A stretch of DNA of 64,000 nt from Actinomycetes bacterium (GTDB lineage: Bacteria; Actinomycetota; Acidimicrobiia; Acidimicrobiales; Microtrichaceae). Of this stretch, positions 48,756-57,227 are shown one piece after another; positions within the stretch are counted from its first letter, which is position 1, and the number at the start of each line of letters is the position of its first letter. The DNA is taken from NCBI GenBank assembly GCA_024222295.1, contig JAAEPF010000034.1:248001-312000 (forward strand). Reading direction: 5' to 3'. The position numbers were made by a program, and so were the translations under genes. Below the pieces are notes generated by a model that had not been told where the DNA came from, searched no databases, and was given only the letters and a program-made list of their open reading frames with translations.

Positions 48756-50705
48756 GTGTCAGAACGAAGCCGATACGCAGGCAAGGTCATTGGCGACGAC
48801 GATGCGGCAATCGCCGCCGCGCTCGAGGACGTCAGCATCCCGGCGCTGATCATGTCGATGGTCCATATCACCGGCGATCCCGCGTGGATCCGGGGCGAGG
48901 ACGTGCCAGCCGGCAACTACCTCAACGAGGTCCAGGGATTCATGGACCCCGAGTCCCAACAGCGCGTACGCGACGCCGCCTGCACTGCCATCGCCGAATG
49001 GCGTGACGCCGGCTGCCCGTTGCCTGAGCAGCCCGGCCCCGAGCTGCTGCACGAGATGATGAACACGCTGGTCGGCGAAGAGGTCCCTTCCGAGTACGTG
49101 CCCCTCCTGCTGGAGGAGCTCGAGCTCGACGGGCATGACGCGCGCGAGGTCGACCTGTCCGGAGTCGATGCCGACTCCCGCCGCTCATTTCACGTCGTGG
49201 TCATCGGCGCCGGGATGTCCGGCATCCTTGCCGGAATCCAGCTGGCTGAAGCCGGGATCTCCTACACCGTCGTCGAGAAGAACCCGGCAGTCGGAGGCAC
49301 CTGGTACGAGAACCAGTACCCCGGATGCCGCGTGGACGTGGGCAACCACTTCTACTGCTACTCCTTTGAGCCCTCGGAGCACTGGAGCGAGTTCTTCTCA
49401 CAGCAGCCTGAACTCCAGCGGTACTTCGAGGACACGGCGCGCCGCCATGACGTGCTGCGGCACATCCGCTTCGACACCGAGGTCACCGCGGCGACGTTCA
49501 ACGAGGACGAAGGCAAATGGACGGTGGATCTGACCGGGCCCGAGGGTGCCGAGCAGCTCGTGGCCGATGCGGTGATCAGCGCGGTCGGTCAACTCAACCG
49601 CCCCAAGCTGCCTGACATCGAGGGAGTCGACTCGTTCGGTGGCGAGTGGATGCACAGCGCCCAGTGGCGCCACGACGTCGATATCGACGACAAGCGGGTC
49701 GCAGTCATCGGTACGGGCGCGAGCGCGTTCCAGCTCGTGCCCTCAATCGCCGAGCGGGTCGGTCACCTGAGTGTGTTCCAGCGCAGCGCGCCGTGGATGT
49801 TCGAGAACCCGAACTACCACGAGAAGGTCGGGCCCGGAGTCAGGTGGGCGCTCGAACACCTGCCCTGGTACGGACGCTGGTTCAGGTTCCTCATCTTCTG
49901 GCCCGCATGTGACGGCGGCATGATCGCAATGCGCATCGACCCCGACTACCCCCACCAGGACAGGGCAATCAGCGAAGCCAATGACGGTGCCAGAGAGTTC
50001 TTCTCGATGTGGATCCGCTCGCAGTGTGGCGACGACGAAGAGCTCGCGGCGAAGGTCGTGCCCGACTACGTCTGCCTGGGCACGCGCACACTGCAGGACA
50101 ACGGTTCGTGGATCGGTGCCCTGCGGCGCGACGACGTGGACCTCGTCACGGACTCGATCGCCCGCATCGAACACGACGCCGTCGTGACGGTCGACGGAGA
50201 GGGCAACGAAGAGCGTCACGAGGTGGACGTGATCGTGTACGCCACCGGCTTCGCGGCCAACAAGTACCTGTGGCCGATGCGGATCGAGGGCCGCGGCGGC
50301 GCCGTGCTCTCCGAACAGTGGGGGGAGGAGCCGACCGCGCTCTATGGCGTTTCGGTGCCCAACTTCCCGAACCTGTTCTGCATCTACGGCCCGGGAACGA
50401 ACCTCGCCAGCGGAGGCAGCCTGATCTTCCACTCCGAGTGCGAGATGCGCTACATCATGGGCTGCCTGAAGCTCCTGCTCTCGGACCCGGAAGCGGGCGC
50501 GATCGAAGTGACCCCAGAGGCGCACGACGAGTACAACGCCCGGCTCCAGGAGGAGATGAGCCACATGGTGTGGTCACACCCGAGCGTGAAGCACTCGTGG
50601 TACCGCAACGAGGCCGGCGACATCTACATCCTGTCGCCGTGGCGGCTGGTGGACTTCTGGAACTGGACGCGCGAGCCGGACCCGGCGCACTACGTGCTCA
50701 GCTGA
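48756..50705 (+). CDS. Baeyer-Villiger monooxygenase, HAPMO-like
   Basis: A 649-residue flavin monooxygenase. A ~135-residue N-terminal extension of unknown fold precedes the first Rossmann motif VVIGAGMSGILAGIQLAEAG (~residue 148). The Baeyer-Villiger fingerprint FxGxxxHxxxW is present as FGGEWMHSAQW, and a second NADPH-binding motif is VIGTGASAFQL. Length and long N-terminus resemble 4-hydroxyacetophenone monooxygenase, which turns ketones into esters. The GTG at 48756, after GGGGGCGAAG, was chosen over GTG 48723, which lies inside the dyad. Pairing with the divergent esterase suggests ketone degradation. Confidence 0.9.
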   Translation: MSERSRYAGKVIGDDDAAIAAALEDVSIPALIMSMVHITGDPAWIRGEDVPAGNYLNEVQGFMDPESQQRVRDAACTAIAEWRDAGCPLPEQPGPELLHEMMNTLVGEEVPSEYVPLLLEELELDGHDAREVDLSGVDADSRRSFHVVVIGAGMSGILAGIQLAEAGISYTVVEKNPAVGGTWYENQYPGCRVDVGNHFYCYSFEPSEHWSEFFSQQPELQRYFEDTARRHDVLRHIRFDTEVTAATFNEDEGKWTVDLTGPEGAEQLVADAVISAVGQLNRPKLPDIEGVDSFGGEWMHSAQWRHDVDIDDKRVAVIGTGASAFQLVPSIAERVGHLSVFQRSAPWMFENPNYHEKVGPGVRWALEHLPWYGRWFRFLIFWPACDGGMIAMRIDPDYPHQDRAISEANDGAREFFSMWIRSQCGDDEELAAKVVPDYVCLGTRTLQDNGSWIGALRRDDVDLVTDSIARIEHDAVVTVDGEGNEERHEVDVIVYATGFAANKYLWPMRIEGRGGAVLSEQWGEEPTALYGVSVPNFPNLFCIYGPGTNLASGGSLIFHSECEMRYIMGCLKLLLSDPEAGAIEVTPEAHDEYNARLQEEMSHMVWSHPSVKHSWYRNEAGDIYILSPWRLVDFWNWTREPDPAHYVLS

Positions 50706-50836
50706 GCCGCGCGGCCCGCGGGGTGTCCGGGCGGATTGGTGCGCCGGGCCCAGGCGCTCAACTCGGGGGAAGCGATGTGGGTAGGAACGGAACCGGCGGG
50801 GTGTGGCTGACGAGCCGACCTTCGAGTCGTCGGCAG

Positions 50837-51955
50837 TCAGAGTCCGAACTCCGCGAGTTCGACGGGGCGGCGTTCGTCGATCGAAAGGTGCGCTGCGGCC
50901 CCGGTGGCCACGGCCCACATGCCCTCGGTGACTGTCACGTCCGCGGGTCCGCCCTTGCGGATCGCCTGTTCCAGGGCGACGTGCTCCATGTAGCTCGCAC
51001 CCTGGTGGAACTCCGGGTACGGCACTCGTGGGTCCATCGGAGCCGGCACCTCACGCGGCGGCTCTCCGTGTGCGGACCCGAAAGGCGACTTCGCGCGCTC
51101 GCCCACCCAGACGACGTCGCCCGGAACAGTCGCCTCGAGCTTCGCGGCATCGCCGGTGATCGAGAGTTCCTGCTCGAATCGCCCACCCTCGGCGAACATG
51201 CACAAGTCGAGTGACCCGCGCACCCCGTTGGCGTATTCGACGATCACGAACGCGTTGTCGATGATGTCGGGTACCTCGCCCTCGTACGACTCGTTGAGGT
51301 GGTTGACGTCCTGGGCGCCGCTTGCCATCACCCGAACGGGCCGGGAGTCGGCCACGAGGTTCATCAGGTCGAAGAAGTGGCAGCACTTCTCCACGAGCGT
51401 GCCGCCGGTGTTTCGGTTGAAGCGGTTCCAGTTGCCGACCTTGTCGAGGAACGGGAAGCGGTGCTCGCGGATGGACACCATCCGAGTGGTGCCGCAAACC
51501 CCGGTGGCCAACTGCTCGAGCATCACTGCCGGCGTCGGCATGAAGCGGTACTGGAGGCCCATCCATGTGATCGCGTCGCGCCCTGAGGCTGCCTCCACGA
51601 TCGCCTTTGCGTCGTCAACCGTCGTGCACAGCGGCTTCTCGATGAGTACGTGCTTGTCCGTGGCCAGAGCTGCCCCCGCGATTGACCCATGGGTGTGGTT
51701 GGGGGATGTGATCACGACCACGTCCACCTCGGGGTCCGCGAGGAGTGCATCGTGGTGGTCGTACACGCGTACCTGCGAGCGTGCGTTCTCGCCCTGTGGG
51801 CCTGCCTCCACGCAGCCGAGTCCGAACTCGATGGAGTCAGGAACGGGGTCTGCGAGGGCGACCACTTCCGCGCCCTCGATGTGGCCGAGGTCGAGGATGT
51901 GCTCCGCACCCATCATCCCGGTGCCGATGACCCCATAGCGGATCGGATCGTTCAT
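50837..51955 (-). CDS. Gfo/Idh/MocA-family oxidoreductase
   Basis: A 372-residue dehydrogenase-fold protein with an N-terminal Rossmann motif YGVIGTGMMGAEHI, the EKP motif HVLIEKPLCT (~residue 97), and the C-terminal Gfo/Idh/MocA alpha/beta domain (GGTLVEKCCHFFDLMNLVADS with the conserved H). Family members oxidise or reduce sugars, inositols and similar alcohols with NAD(P). ATG 51955 agrees with TAGGTT at 7 nt upstream; the longer frame extends into the divergent gene. Divergent from the aldo/keto reductase gene. Confidence 0.9.
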   Translation of the reverse strand: MNDPIRYGVIGTGMMGAEHILDLGHIEGAEVVALADPVPDSIEFGLGCVEAGPQGENARSQVRVYDHHDALLADPEVDVVVITSPNHTHGSIAGAALATDKHVLIEKPLCTTVDDAKAIVEAASGRDAITWMGLQYRFMPTPAVMLEQLATGVCGTTRMVSIREHRFPFLDKVGNWNRFNRNTGGTLVEKCCHFFDLMNLVADSRPVRVMASGAQDVNHLNESYEGEVPDIIDNAFVIVEYANGVRGSLDLCMFAEGGRFEQELSITGDAAKLEATVPGDVVWVGERAKSPFGSAHGEPPREVPAPMDPRVPYPEFHQGASYMEHVALEQAIRKGGPADVTVTEGMWAVATGAAAHLSIDERRPVELAEFGL

Positions 51956-51962
51956 CGCGTGG

Positions 51963-51968
51963 AACCTA
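51963..51968 (-). promoter_or_regulatory. -10-like TAGGTT, leaderless promoter of the Gfo/Idh/MocA gene
   Basis: TAGGTT on the minus strand, 7 nt before ATG 51955. Confidence 0.5.
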
Positions 51969-52010
51969 CAGCGGGCACTGCACCTGGGGCGCCTTGTGCT
52001 CCGCAACCGG

Positions 52011-52016
52011 TACGGT
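52011..52016 (+). promoter_or_regulatory. -10-like TACGGT, leaderless promoter of the aldo/keto reductase operon
   Basis: TACGGT, then 7 nt, then GTG 52024. The two divergent promoters are only ~40 bp apart, so they may interfere or share control. Confidence 0.5.
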
Positions 52017-52023
52017 GACCGCC

Positions 52024-52959
52024 GTGGCAGTCCCCGAATCGCACGCCCCCCAGTCCGATGGCCCTGGTGGGTTGCTCCCCTTCGGCCCGATCGCGTACGG
52101 GTGCTGGCGCTTCGGTGGTACGAGTACGAGCGAGGCCTCTGTGAAGGTCAACACCGCCATCGAGTGCGGCATGACACTCATCGATACCGCAGCGATCTAC
52201 GGCTACACCGGCGACGTGCCTGCGGCTGACGAGAGCAGTGGGTTCGGTGCAGCCGAGTCGCTGCTGGGTCGGGTGCTGGCCGAGTCCCCGGGATTGCGGG
52301 ACCAGATCACACTCGCAACCAAGGGTGGCATCTTCCCGCCGGTGCCGTATGACTCCTCACCGACGTACCTGCGCGCCTCGGTGGATGAGTCGCTGAGGCG
52401 CCTCCAGGTCGACCGGATCGACCTGTTCCAGGTCCACCGGCCCGACCTGCTCGTGCACCCGGAGTCGCTTGCTGCGGTGCTGGGGGAGCTGGTGGCAGCC
52501 GGCAAGGTCCGTGCGGTCGGAGTCTCGAACTACAGCGTGGCCCAGACGCGTGCGCTCACCTCGTATCTGGAGGTGCCGCTCGTGTCGACCCAGCCGGAGT
52601 TCTCGCCGCTCGAGCTGGCACCGCTGATGGATGGCACGCTCGACCACGCGATGCAGCACGGCGTCGTGCCACTCGCATGGAGCCCACTCGGCGGCGGGCG
52701 ACTCGGCTTGCCGCCGACCAACGACGAACGTGCTGAAGCGGTGGCCCGGATTTGTGACCGGATCGCGTCAGAACAGGGTGTGACCCGCACCGCCGTCGTG
52801 CTGGCATGGGTGATGCGGCATCCCGCAGGATGCGTTCCGATCGTGGGCACCCAACGCCCGGAGCGCATCAGGGAATGCGCCCGTGCCGTCGAGGTGATCC
52901 TGTCCCGCGACGAGTGGTACGAGATCCTCGTCGCCGGGCGCGGCGAGCCGATGCCATGA
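52024..52959 (+). CDS. Aldo/keto reductase
   Basis: A 311-residue AKR with the catalytic Asp and Tyr in LIDTAAIYGYTG, Lys in TLATKGG and the conserved His in FQVHRPDLL. It ends in VPIVGTQRPERIRE, typical of NADPH-binding C-termini. AKRs reduce aldehydes or ketones, or oxidise the corresponding alcohols. GTG 52024 is supported by TACGGT 7 nt upstream. The stop overlaps the next ATG by 4 bp (ATGA), so it is co-translated with the LLM monooxygenase. Confidence 0.92.
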   Translation: MAVPESHAPQSDGPGGLLPFGPIAYGCWRFGGTSTSEASVKVNTAIECGMTLIDTAAIYGYTGDVPAADESSGFGAAESLLGRVLAESPGLRDQITLATKGGIFPPVPYDSSPTYLRASVDESLRRLQVDRIDLFQVHRPDLLVHPESLAAVLGELVAAGKVRAVGVSNYSVAQTRALTSYLEVPLVSTQPEFSPLELAPLMDGTLDHAMQHGVVPLAWSPLGGGRLGLPPTNDERAEAVARICDRIASEQGVTRTAVVLAWVMRHPAGCVPIVGTQRPERIRECARAVEVILSRDEWYEILVAGRGEPMP

Positions 52960-54041
52960 GCACCGACGCCCCCGAGGTCGCCTGGTTCTCGGCGCTGTGC
53001 GACGACGACTACGAGTTCCTGGGCGTTCCCGACGCGGAGCTGCGTTCGTCCTGGGACCACTGCCGCGACATCGTCACCGCGGCAGAGTCCGCCGGCTATG
53101 ACAACGTGTTGTTGCCCTCGGGCTTTGCGCTCGGCATCGACGGGGTCCCGTTCGCCGGGGGAATCGCTGCGCTGACCGACCGGATCCGCTTGCTGTTGGC
53201 CGTGCGGTGCGGCGAGATGTGGCCGCCCCAGCTAGCACGACAGCTGGCCGGACTCGACGAGATGCTCGCCGGTCGGCTGACAGTCAACATCATCAGCTCG
53301 AACCTGCCCGGCGATGAACTGGACAGCGAGCCTCGCTACGCCCGCACGCTCGAGGTCATGACCATCCTGCGAACCCTGCTCGAGGGGCAACCCCTGGAGC
53401 ACCATGGCGACTTCTACGACCTGGAGCTCGAGGCGCCGCGGATCGCATCCGACCGCGCGGCCGCCCGGCGTGCCGCAGGCCTGCCCGCAGCACCACCGCT
53501 GTACTTCGGCGGGCTGTCCGAGCCCGCCCGCGACGTCGCAGCCCGTGCGGCCGACACCTACCTGATGTGGCCGGACACGATCGACGTCGTCGAGGCCACC
53601 CTGTCGGACATGCGCAGGCGCGCCGGCGAACATGGACGCACCCTGCGTTTCGGCTACCGGGTCCATGTCGTGGTGCGCGAGACCGAATCCGAGGCCCGCG
53701 AGGCTGCCGCGGGACTCCTGTCGCAACTCGACGCTGACGAGGGAGAGCGGATCCGCCGCAGGTCCCTGGACACCGCGTCGGCGGGCGTGTCCAGGCAGGC
53801 CGAGTTGCGCGACAGCGCCGGCGGCGACGGATTCGTGGAGGACAACCTCTGGACCGGCATCTCCCGCGCCCGCTCGGGTTGCGGAGCCGCTCTGGTCGGC
53901 GATCCCGACCAGGTGCTGGCGAAACTGCGGACCTACATGGACCTCGGCATCGACGCGTTCATCCTGTCGGGCTACCCGCACCGCCGCGAATGTGACCTCT
54001 TCGCAGAGCACGTACTGCCCGCACTGCGCGGGACGCGCTGA
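52956..54041 (+). CDS. LLM-class flavin monooxygenase (SsuD/NtaA-like)
   Basis: A 361-residue bacterial-luciferase-fold protein: WFSALCDDDYEFLGVP at the N-terminus, ESAGYDNVLLPSGF, LDEMLAGRLTVNIISSNLPGDE in the barrel, PPLYFGGLSEPARDVAARAADTYLMW, and VGDPDQVLAKLRTYMDLGIDAFILSGYPH. The end resembles alkanesulfonate monooxygenase SsuD, which uses FMNH2 to cleave C-S bonds. A sulphonate substrate is possible but unproven. It needs a partner reductase, which is not evident nearby. Co-translated with the upstream AKR. Confidence 0.9.
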   Translation: MSTDAPEVAWFSALCDDDYEFLGVPDAELRSSWDHCRDIVTAAESAGYDNVLLPSGFALGIDGVPFAGGIAALTDRIRLLLAVRCGEMWPPQLARQLAGLDEMLAGRLTVNIISSNLPGDELDSEPRYARTLEVMTILRTLLEGQPLEHHGDFYDLELEAPRIASDRAAARRAAGLPAAPPLYFGGLSEPARDVAARAADTYLMWPDTIDVVEATLSDMRRRAGEHGRTLRFGYRVHVVVRETESEAREAAAGLLSQLDADEGERIRRRSLDTASAGVSRQAELRDSAGGDGFVEDNLWTGISRARSGCGAALVGDPDQVLAKLRTYMDLGIDAFILSGYPHRRECDLFAEHVLPALRGTR

Positions 54042-54048
54042 TCAGGGC

Positions 54049-55551
54049 TCACAGGTCGGCGAGCGTGGCCGCAGGGTCGCCGTCGGGCACCGGCTCCGCA
54101 ACCAGTCGGCGGACGCGGTCGCGGTCCTCGGTGAGCGCGAACAGCTTGGGGTCGAACCCGCCGGTGATGGTGGCGGCGAGCACGTCGCCTGCCGAATCCA
54201 GGTCGACAGACTCGTCGAACGAAGCCACGTCCCTGGTGCCGGTCGCCTGCTGCACGTCGGCCGCCAGGTCGGCCACCATTGCGCCGCCGGGGACCGGATC
54301 GCGGCCCCAGACGGTCAGTCCGGCCTTGGTCAGCAGGCCCGACACCGTGGTGACGAGTCCCTGGGCACCGTGCCCCGCACGAAGCCTGCGGGCGACCTCC
54401 GCTGTCGCCATGTAGGTGAAGTGGTTGAACGGTCCGCCGGCAAACGGCATGCCACCAAGGAGCGTCGGCGTGCCGTCGAGCGGGAAGCCGAGCTCTCGCT
54501 GCTGGAGCCTGACCGAAGCCGGGAAGCAGGAGTAGAGCTCGACCAGGTCGATCTCTGACACCGGGTGGCCGAGATGCTCGGCCGCTGCATCGCCCATGAC
54601 GCCGATGGCGGGCCAACGGTGCGGCTCGGCCCGGCGCGACAGCGTGAGGCCGAACGAGGAGTCGAGCGCGACATGCGGGTGAAGCAGGTGGTCGCGGTCA
54701 GCGCCGTTGGCCCGGGCCACCTCCTCGGTGGATACGAGCAGGGCGGCGGCGTGATCAAGGGCCCACTGGGTGGAGTGCCACTTGTTGTACGGGAACGCGA
54801 GCAGGCGGTTGTCGTCGCTCGAGGTCGCCAGTGACTCCGCCGTGTGCGGCGGCCCGCTGAAGCAGGCTTCGGGATTCGACGCCGCGACCGAATCGAAACG
54901 CGCCCACAACTCCGACACATCGGTGCTGAGCTGGGTCGGGGAGTCGCCTTCGTGGCGGGCCAGCGCGGAGTCGATCATGGCGTATTGCACGACCGGGTCC
55001 CAGAGCATGGCGGCCACCTCGGCATCGGCCATGAACTCGCCGCTCGGCGCCAGGGGAAACGTGGCACCGGGACCGTTGGACACGCCGGGAGGTACCTGTC
55101 CGGCTCGCTTGGCGGCGAGGGCGCTCGCCTTTGCCTCGCTGCCGACCACCAGCACCGCATCGGCTGCGCCCGTCTCAACGGCGAGGATGGCATTGCTGAC
55201 CAGCCGCTGCTGGGGTACGCCGATGGCCGCGACCATGGTCGCGGTGTTGTCGAGGCCGAGCGCCTCGGTGAGCGCGCCTGCAGGATCCGGCGCGTCGTCG
55301 GAGCCGACGGGCATCGCGACGATGCCCACCGAATCGAGGATCCCGGCGGAGCCGGCATCGACCGCTGCGGCCGCGACCGCGCGCGCCGCGAGCGCGGTGG
55401 CGTCAGTGAGCGGGTCGCCGTCGCCAGGATGGTTCCGGGCTTCACCGACGCCGGCGAGCACGGCCCGTCGCGTGCGCCGGCGATCGCCGGCCGGTGTGCC
55501 GGCTGTGCGGTCGAGCGGCTCAGGGGGGTTCCCGGTGGTCTGGGAGTTCAT
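54049..55551 (-). CDS. Thiolase-like protein with additional C-terminal domain (second copy)
   Basis: A 500-residue homologue of the 27253-28746 product. Seen are the thiolase start AVLAGVGEARNHPG, VGIPQQ-type middle (AIGVPQQRLVSNAILAVETGAADAVLVVGSE), the ELYSCFPASVRLQQ segment at the HDCF position, GGMPFAGGPFNHFTYMA and a ~90-residue C-terminal domain. There is no Cys in the classical nucleophile place. ATG 55551 is favoured by TATTGT seven bases upstream; the longer start at 55590 runs into the divergent gene. Unlike the other copy it has no operator of the palindromic family and belongs to the neighbouring oxidoreductase group. Confidence 0.8.
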   Translation of the reverse strand: MNSQTTGNPPEPLDRTAGTPAGDRRRTRRAVLAGVGEARNHPGDGDPLTDATALAARAVAAAAVDAGSAGILDSVGIVAMPVGSDDAPDPAGALTEALGLDNTATMVAAIGVPQQRLVSNAILAVETGAADAVLVVGSEAKASALAAKRAGQVPPGVSNGPGATFPLAPSGEFMADAEVAAMLWDPVVQYAMIDSALARHEGDSPTQLSTDVSELWARFDSVAASNPEACFSGPPHTAESLATSSDDNRLLAFPYNKWHSTQWALDHAAALLVSTEEVARANGADRDHLLHPHVALDSSFGLTLSRRAEPHRWPAIGVMGDAAAEHLGHPVSEIDLVELYSCFPASVRLQQRELGFPLDGTPTLLGGMPFAGGPFNHFTYMATAEVARRLRAGHGAQGLVTTVSGLLTKAGLTVWGRDPVPGGAMVADLAADVQQATGTRDVASFDESVDLDSAGDVLAATITGGFDPKLFALTEDRDRVRRLVAEPVPDGDPAATLADL

Positions 55552-55558
55552 CCGGGTG

Positions 55559-55564
55559 ACAATA
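55559..55564 (-). promoter_or_regulatory. -10-like TATTGT, leaderless promoter of the second thiolase-like gene
   Basis: TATTGT on the minus strand, 7 nt before ATG 55551. It decides the start codon against the ATG at 55590. Confidence 0.5.
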
Positions 55565-55606
55565 CGGTGACGACCGGCTTCAGCCGTCATGCGCGATGAT
55601 CAAACC

Positions 55607-55927
55607 ATGAGCGATTCGGACAAGCGTGAAGTTCTCTCCGCAGATGATGTGCGGACCTGGGCCGCCGAGCACCACCCCTGGGCGGTGGGTACCGGCGGTG
55701 ACCGGCTGCTTCGCACGTTCATCTTCGAGGACTTCGGAGAGGCCATGAAGTTCATGGCGAAGGTGGAGCCGGTGGCGGAGCAGCTCAACCACCATCCTGA
55801 GTGGCGCAACGTCTACAACAAGGTGTGGATCGAACTCACCACCCACGACTCCGGGGGCATAACGGCGCTCGACCTCGAGCTGGGCGAAGCCATGAACGCG
55901 GCCGCCCACCAACTCGGCGCGGACTGA
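55607..55927 (+). CDS. 4a-hydroxytetrahydrobiopterin dehydratase (pterin-4a-carbinolamine dehydratase)
   Basis: A 106-residue PCD-family protein with the catalytic histidines in the conserved LNHHPEWRNVYNKVWIELTTHDSGGIT. It dehydrates 4a-hydroxytetrahydropterin and so recycles the cofactor of aromatic amino acid hydroxylases; in bacteria without them the role is often unclear. ATG 55607 was chosen, giving the usual size; the frame begins 18 nt earlier at 55589. It is divergent from the thiolase-like gene and convergent with a membrane protein gene. Confidence 0.93.
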   Translation: MSDSDKREVLSADDVRTWAAEHHPWAVGTGGDRLLRTFIFEDFGEAMKFMAKVEPVAEQLNHHPEWRNVYNKVWIELTTHDSGGITALDLELGEAMNAAAHQLGAD

Positions 55928-55933
55928 CAGCTG

Positions 55934-56413
55934 TCACCTACGTTCTGGGAGCTTGCCCAGGACTCGCCGGCCAATCAACGCGGCAACTGCCAGCGCCGGA
56001 AGAGCGACCAGGTCCGTGGGGTCCTCGATGACGCCAACCTGCGCGACCGCCGGCCAGCCATCTCCGGCGGCGATGCTGATCGCCGCACGCCCTGGCCACA
56101 CGACGTAGCCGACGTAGCTGCGCCAGAGGTCAGCGAAAGGCCTCGAGACCTTGATGAGCGTGAAGACCACGCCGACGGCCGCCACAGCGATCCCAACCGA
56201 CCGCTCGGTCAACTGCCAGGGCCGGCGACGCAGGGCCCAGCGCCCGGCTTCCACCACGGCCACCGCGAAGAGCGGGAAGTACAGAAGCGCCCCGAAGTCC
56301 GACAGTTTTCCGCTGAAGAACCCGGGGTGCTCGACCTTCAGATAGAGGTCGTTCGCTGCGACCGTGAGCAGGGCGATCACCACGAGCGGATGCAGCAGCA
56401 CATCGCCGGGCAC
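55934..56413 (-). CDS. Small integral membrane protein of unknown function
   Basis: A 159-residue protein with about four hydrophobic stretches (LLHPLVVIALLTVAANDLYL, GALLYFPLFAVAVVEAG, VGIAVAAVGVVFTLI, ALPALAVAALIG). No family recognised. GTG 56413 was chosen because starting at 56560 would give a low-complexity tail read out of frame through the end of the neighbouring gene. Same strand as, and 58 bp behind, the secreted protein gene. Confidence 0.55.
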   Translation of the reverse strand: MPGDVLLHPLVVIALLTVAANDLYLKVEHPGFFSGKLSDFGALLYFPLFAVAVVEAGRWALRRRPWQLTERSVGIAVAAVGVVFTLIKVSRPFADLWRSYVGYVVWPGRAAISIAAGDGWPAVAQVGVIEDPTDLVALPALAVAALIGRRVLGKLPERR

Positions 56414-56471
56414 GCGTCCGGAGGACGACTCCTTTGTACGCGTGGTCAGGCCCGCGGGCCGCGCCGCTGTG

Positions 56472-57068
56472 CTACTGGAGTGCAAAGAACTTCTGGTCCT
56501 TGACCTCGTCGAGGGTGAACTGGGACTGACCCAGGAGAACACTTCCGGGGATTTGGTCAACCGGCACCTCGAACACCATGTTGCCGGTCATGGTCGCACC
56601 CGGCTGCAGCTGCGCCAGCTGGTCGATCTCTTCGGGGACCTCCGCCACGAATGCCGGGTCGATGCCCACTCCCGAAGGGGGCAGAAGCGAGAGCTTCATC
56701 TCGAACATCGGTTCCGCCGGGGCGTCGGAGTTGTTGGTGATGGACATATTGACCATCACGTACTGGGATCCATCCGCCGGAGTGTTGAACTGATTGGCAG
56801 CGGCCATCGCGGCGTTTGCATCGAGTTCAGCGGAGTTGACAGTGAGGTTCCAGCCCTTTGCCACCTCCACGTTTGTTCCGATCGGAATGGGTGAGTCGGT
56901 CGAAGAGGCAGGTGCGTCAGAACTCCCACCCGACTCGGATGACGCCTCGCTGCTGGAGGAGTCACCGGAGGACGAATCATCACCGCTTGAGTCGGCCTCG
57001 GCCAGGGTGACGAATGCAGCGAGAAGCAGTGCCGCGGCCGCCGTTGCCGACTTGATCCAGGTCTTCAT
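56472..57068 (-). CDS. Secreted DUF4352-like protein
   Basis: A 198-residue protein with a Sec signal peptide (hydrophobic core ATAAAALLLAAFVTL, likely cleavage after AEA). There is no lipobox cysteine, so it is probably released or wall-associated. Next comes a ~40-residue acidic Ser/Asp/Glu-rich linker, then a beta-sandwich-like domain resembling DUF4352 (telokin-like) with NSAELDANAAMAAANQFNTPADGSQYVMVNMSITNNSDAPAEP. Function unknown. AGGAG lies before the ATG. Downstream on the same strand lies the small membrane protein gene. Confidence 0.78.
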   Translation of the reverse strand: MKTWIKSATAAAALLLAAFVTLAEADSSGDDSSSGDSSSSEASSESGGSSDAPASSTDSPIPIGTNVEVAKGWNLTVNSAELDANAAMAAANQFNTPADGSQYVMVNMSITNNSDAPAEPMFEMKLSLLPPSGVGIDPAFVAEVPEEIDQLAQLQPGATMTGNMVFEVPVDQIPGSVLLGQSQFTLDEVKDQKFFALQ

Positions 57069-57227
57069 TTCATCTCCTGTTGTTGCATCAGTGGCCTCCC
57101 GTTCGGGATGAGCCGCGAAACGTACCTAGTTCGTGAGTGAATCAACGGGAGCGTTGCACGTACGGGTGCAGGTGGGTTGTGGGTGGCGTTCCGCTCACGC
57201 AGTGCGCGATGGGGATGGACCGTCTGC

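Noticed and set aside
55925-55936. TGACAGCTGTCA after the pterin dehydratase gene
   Set aside because: It is palindromic but has a 4-bp instead of 6-bp centre, overlaps the stop codon and lies between convergent genes, so it is not a member of the operator family.
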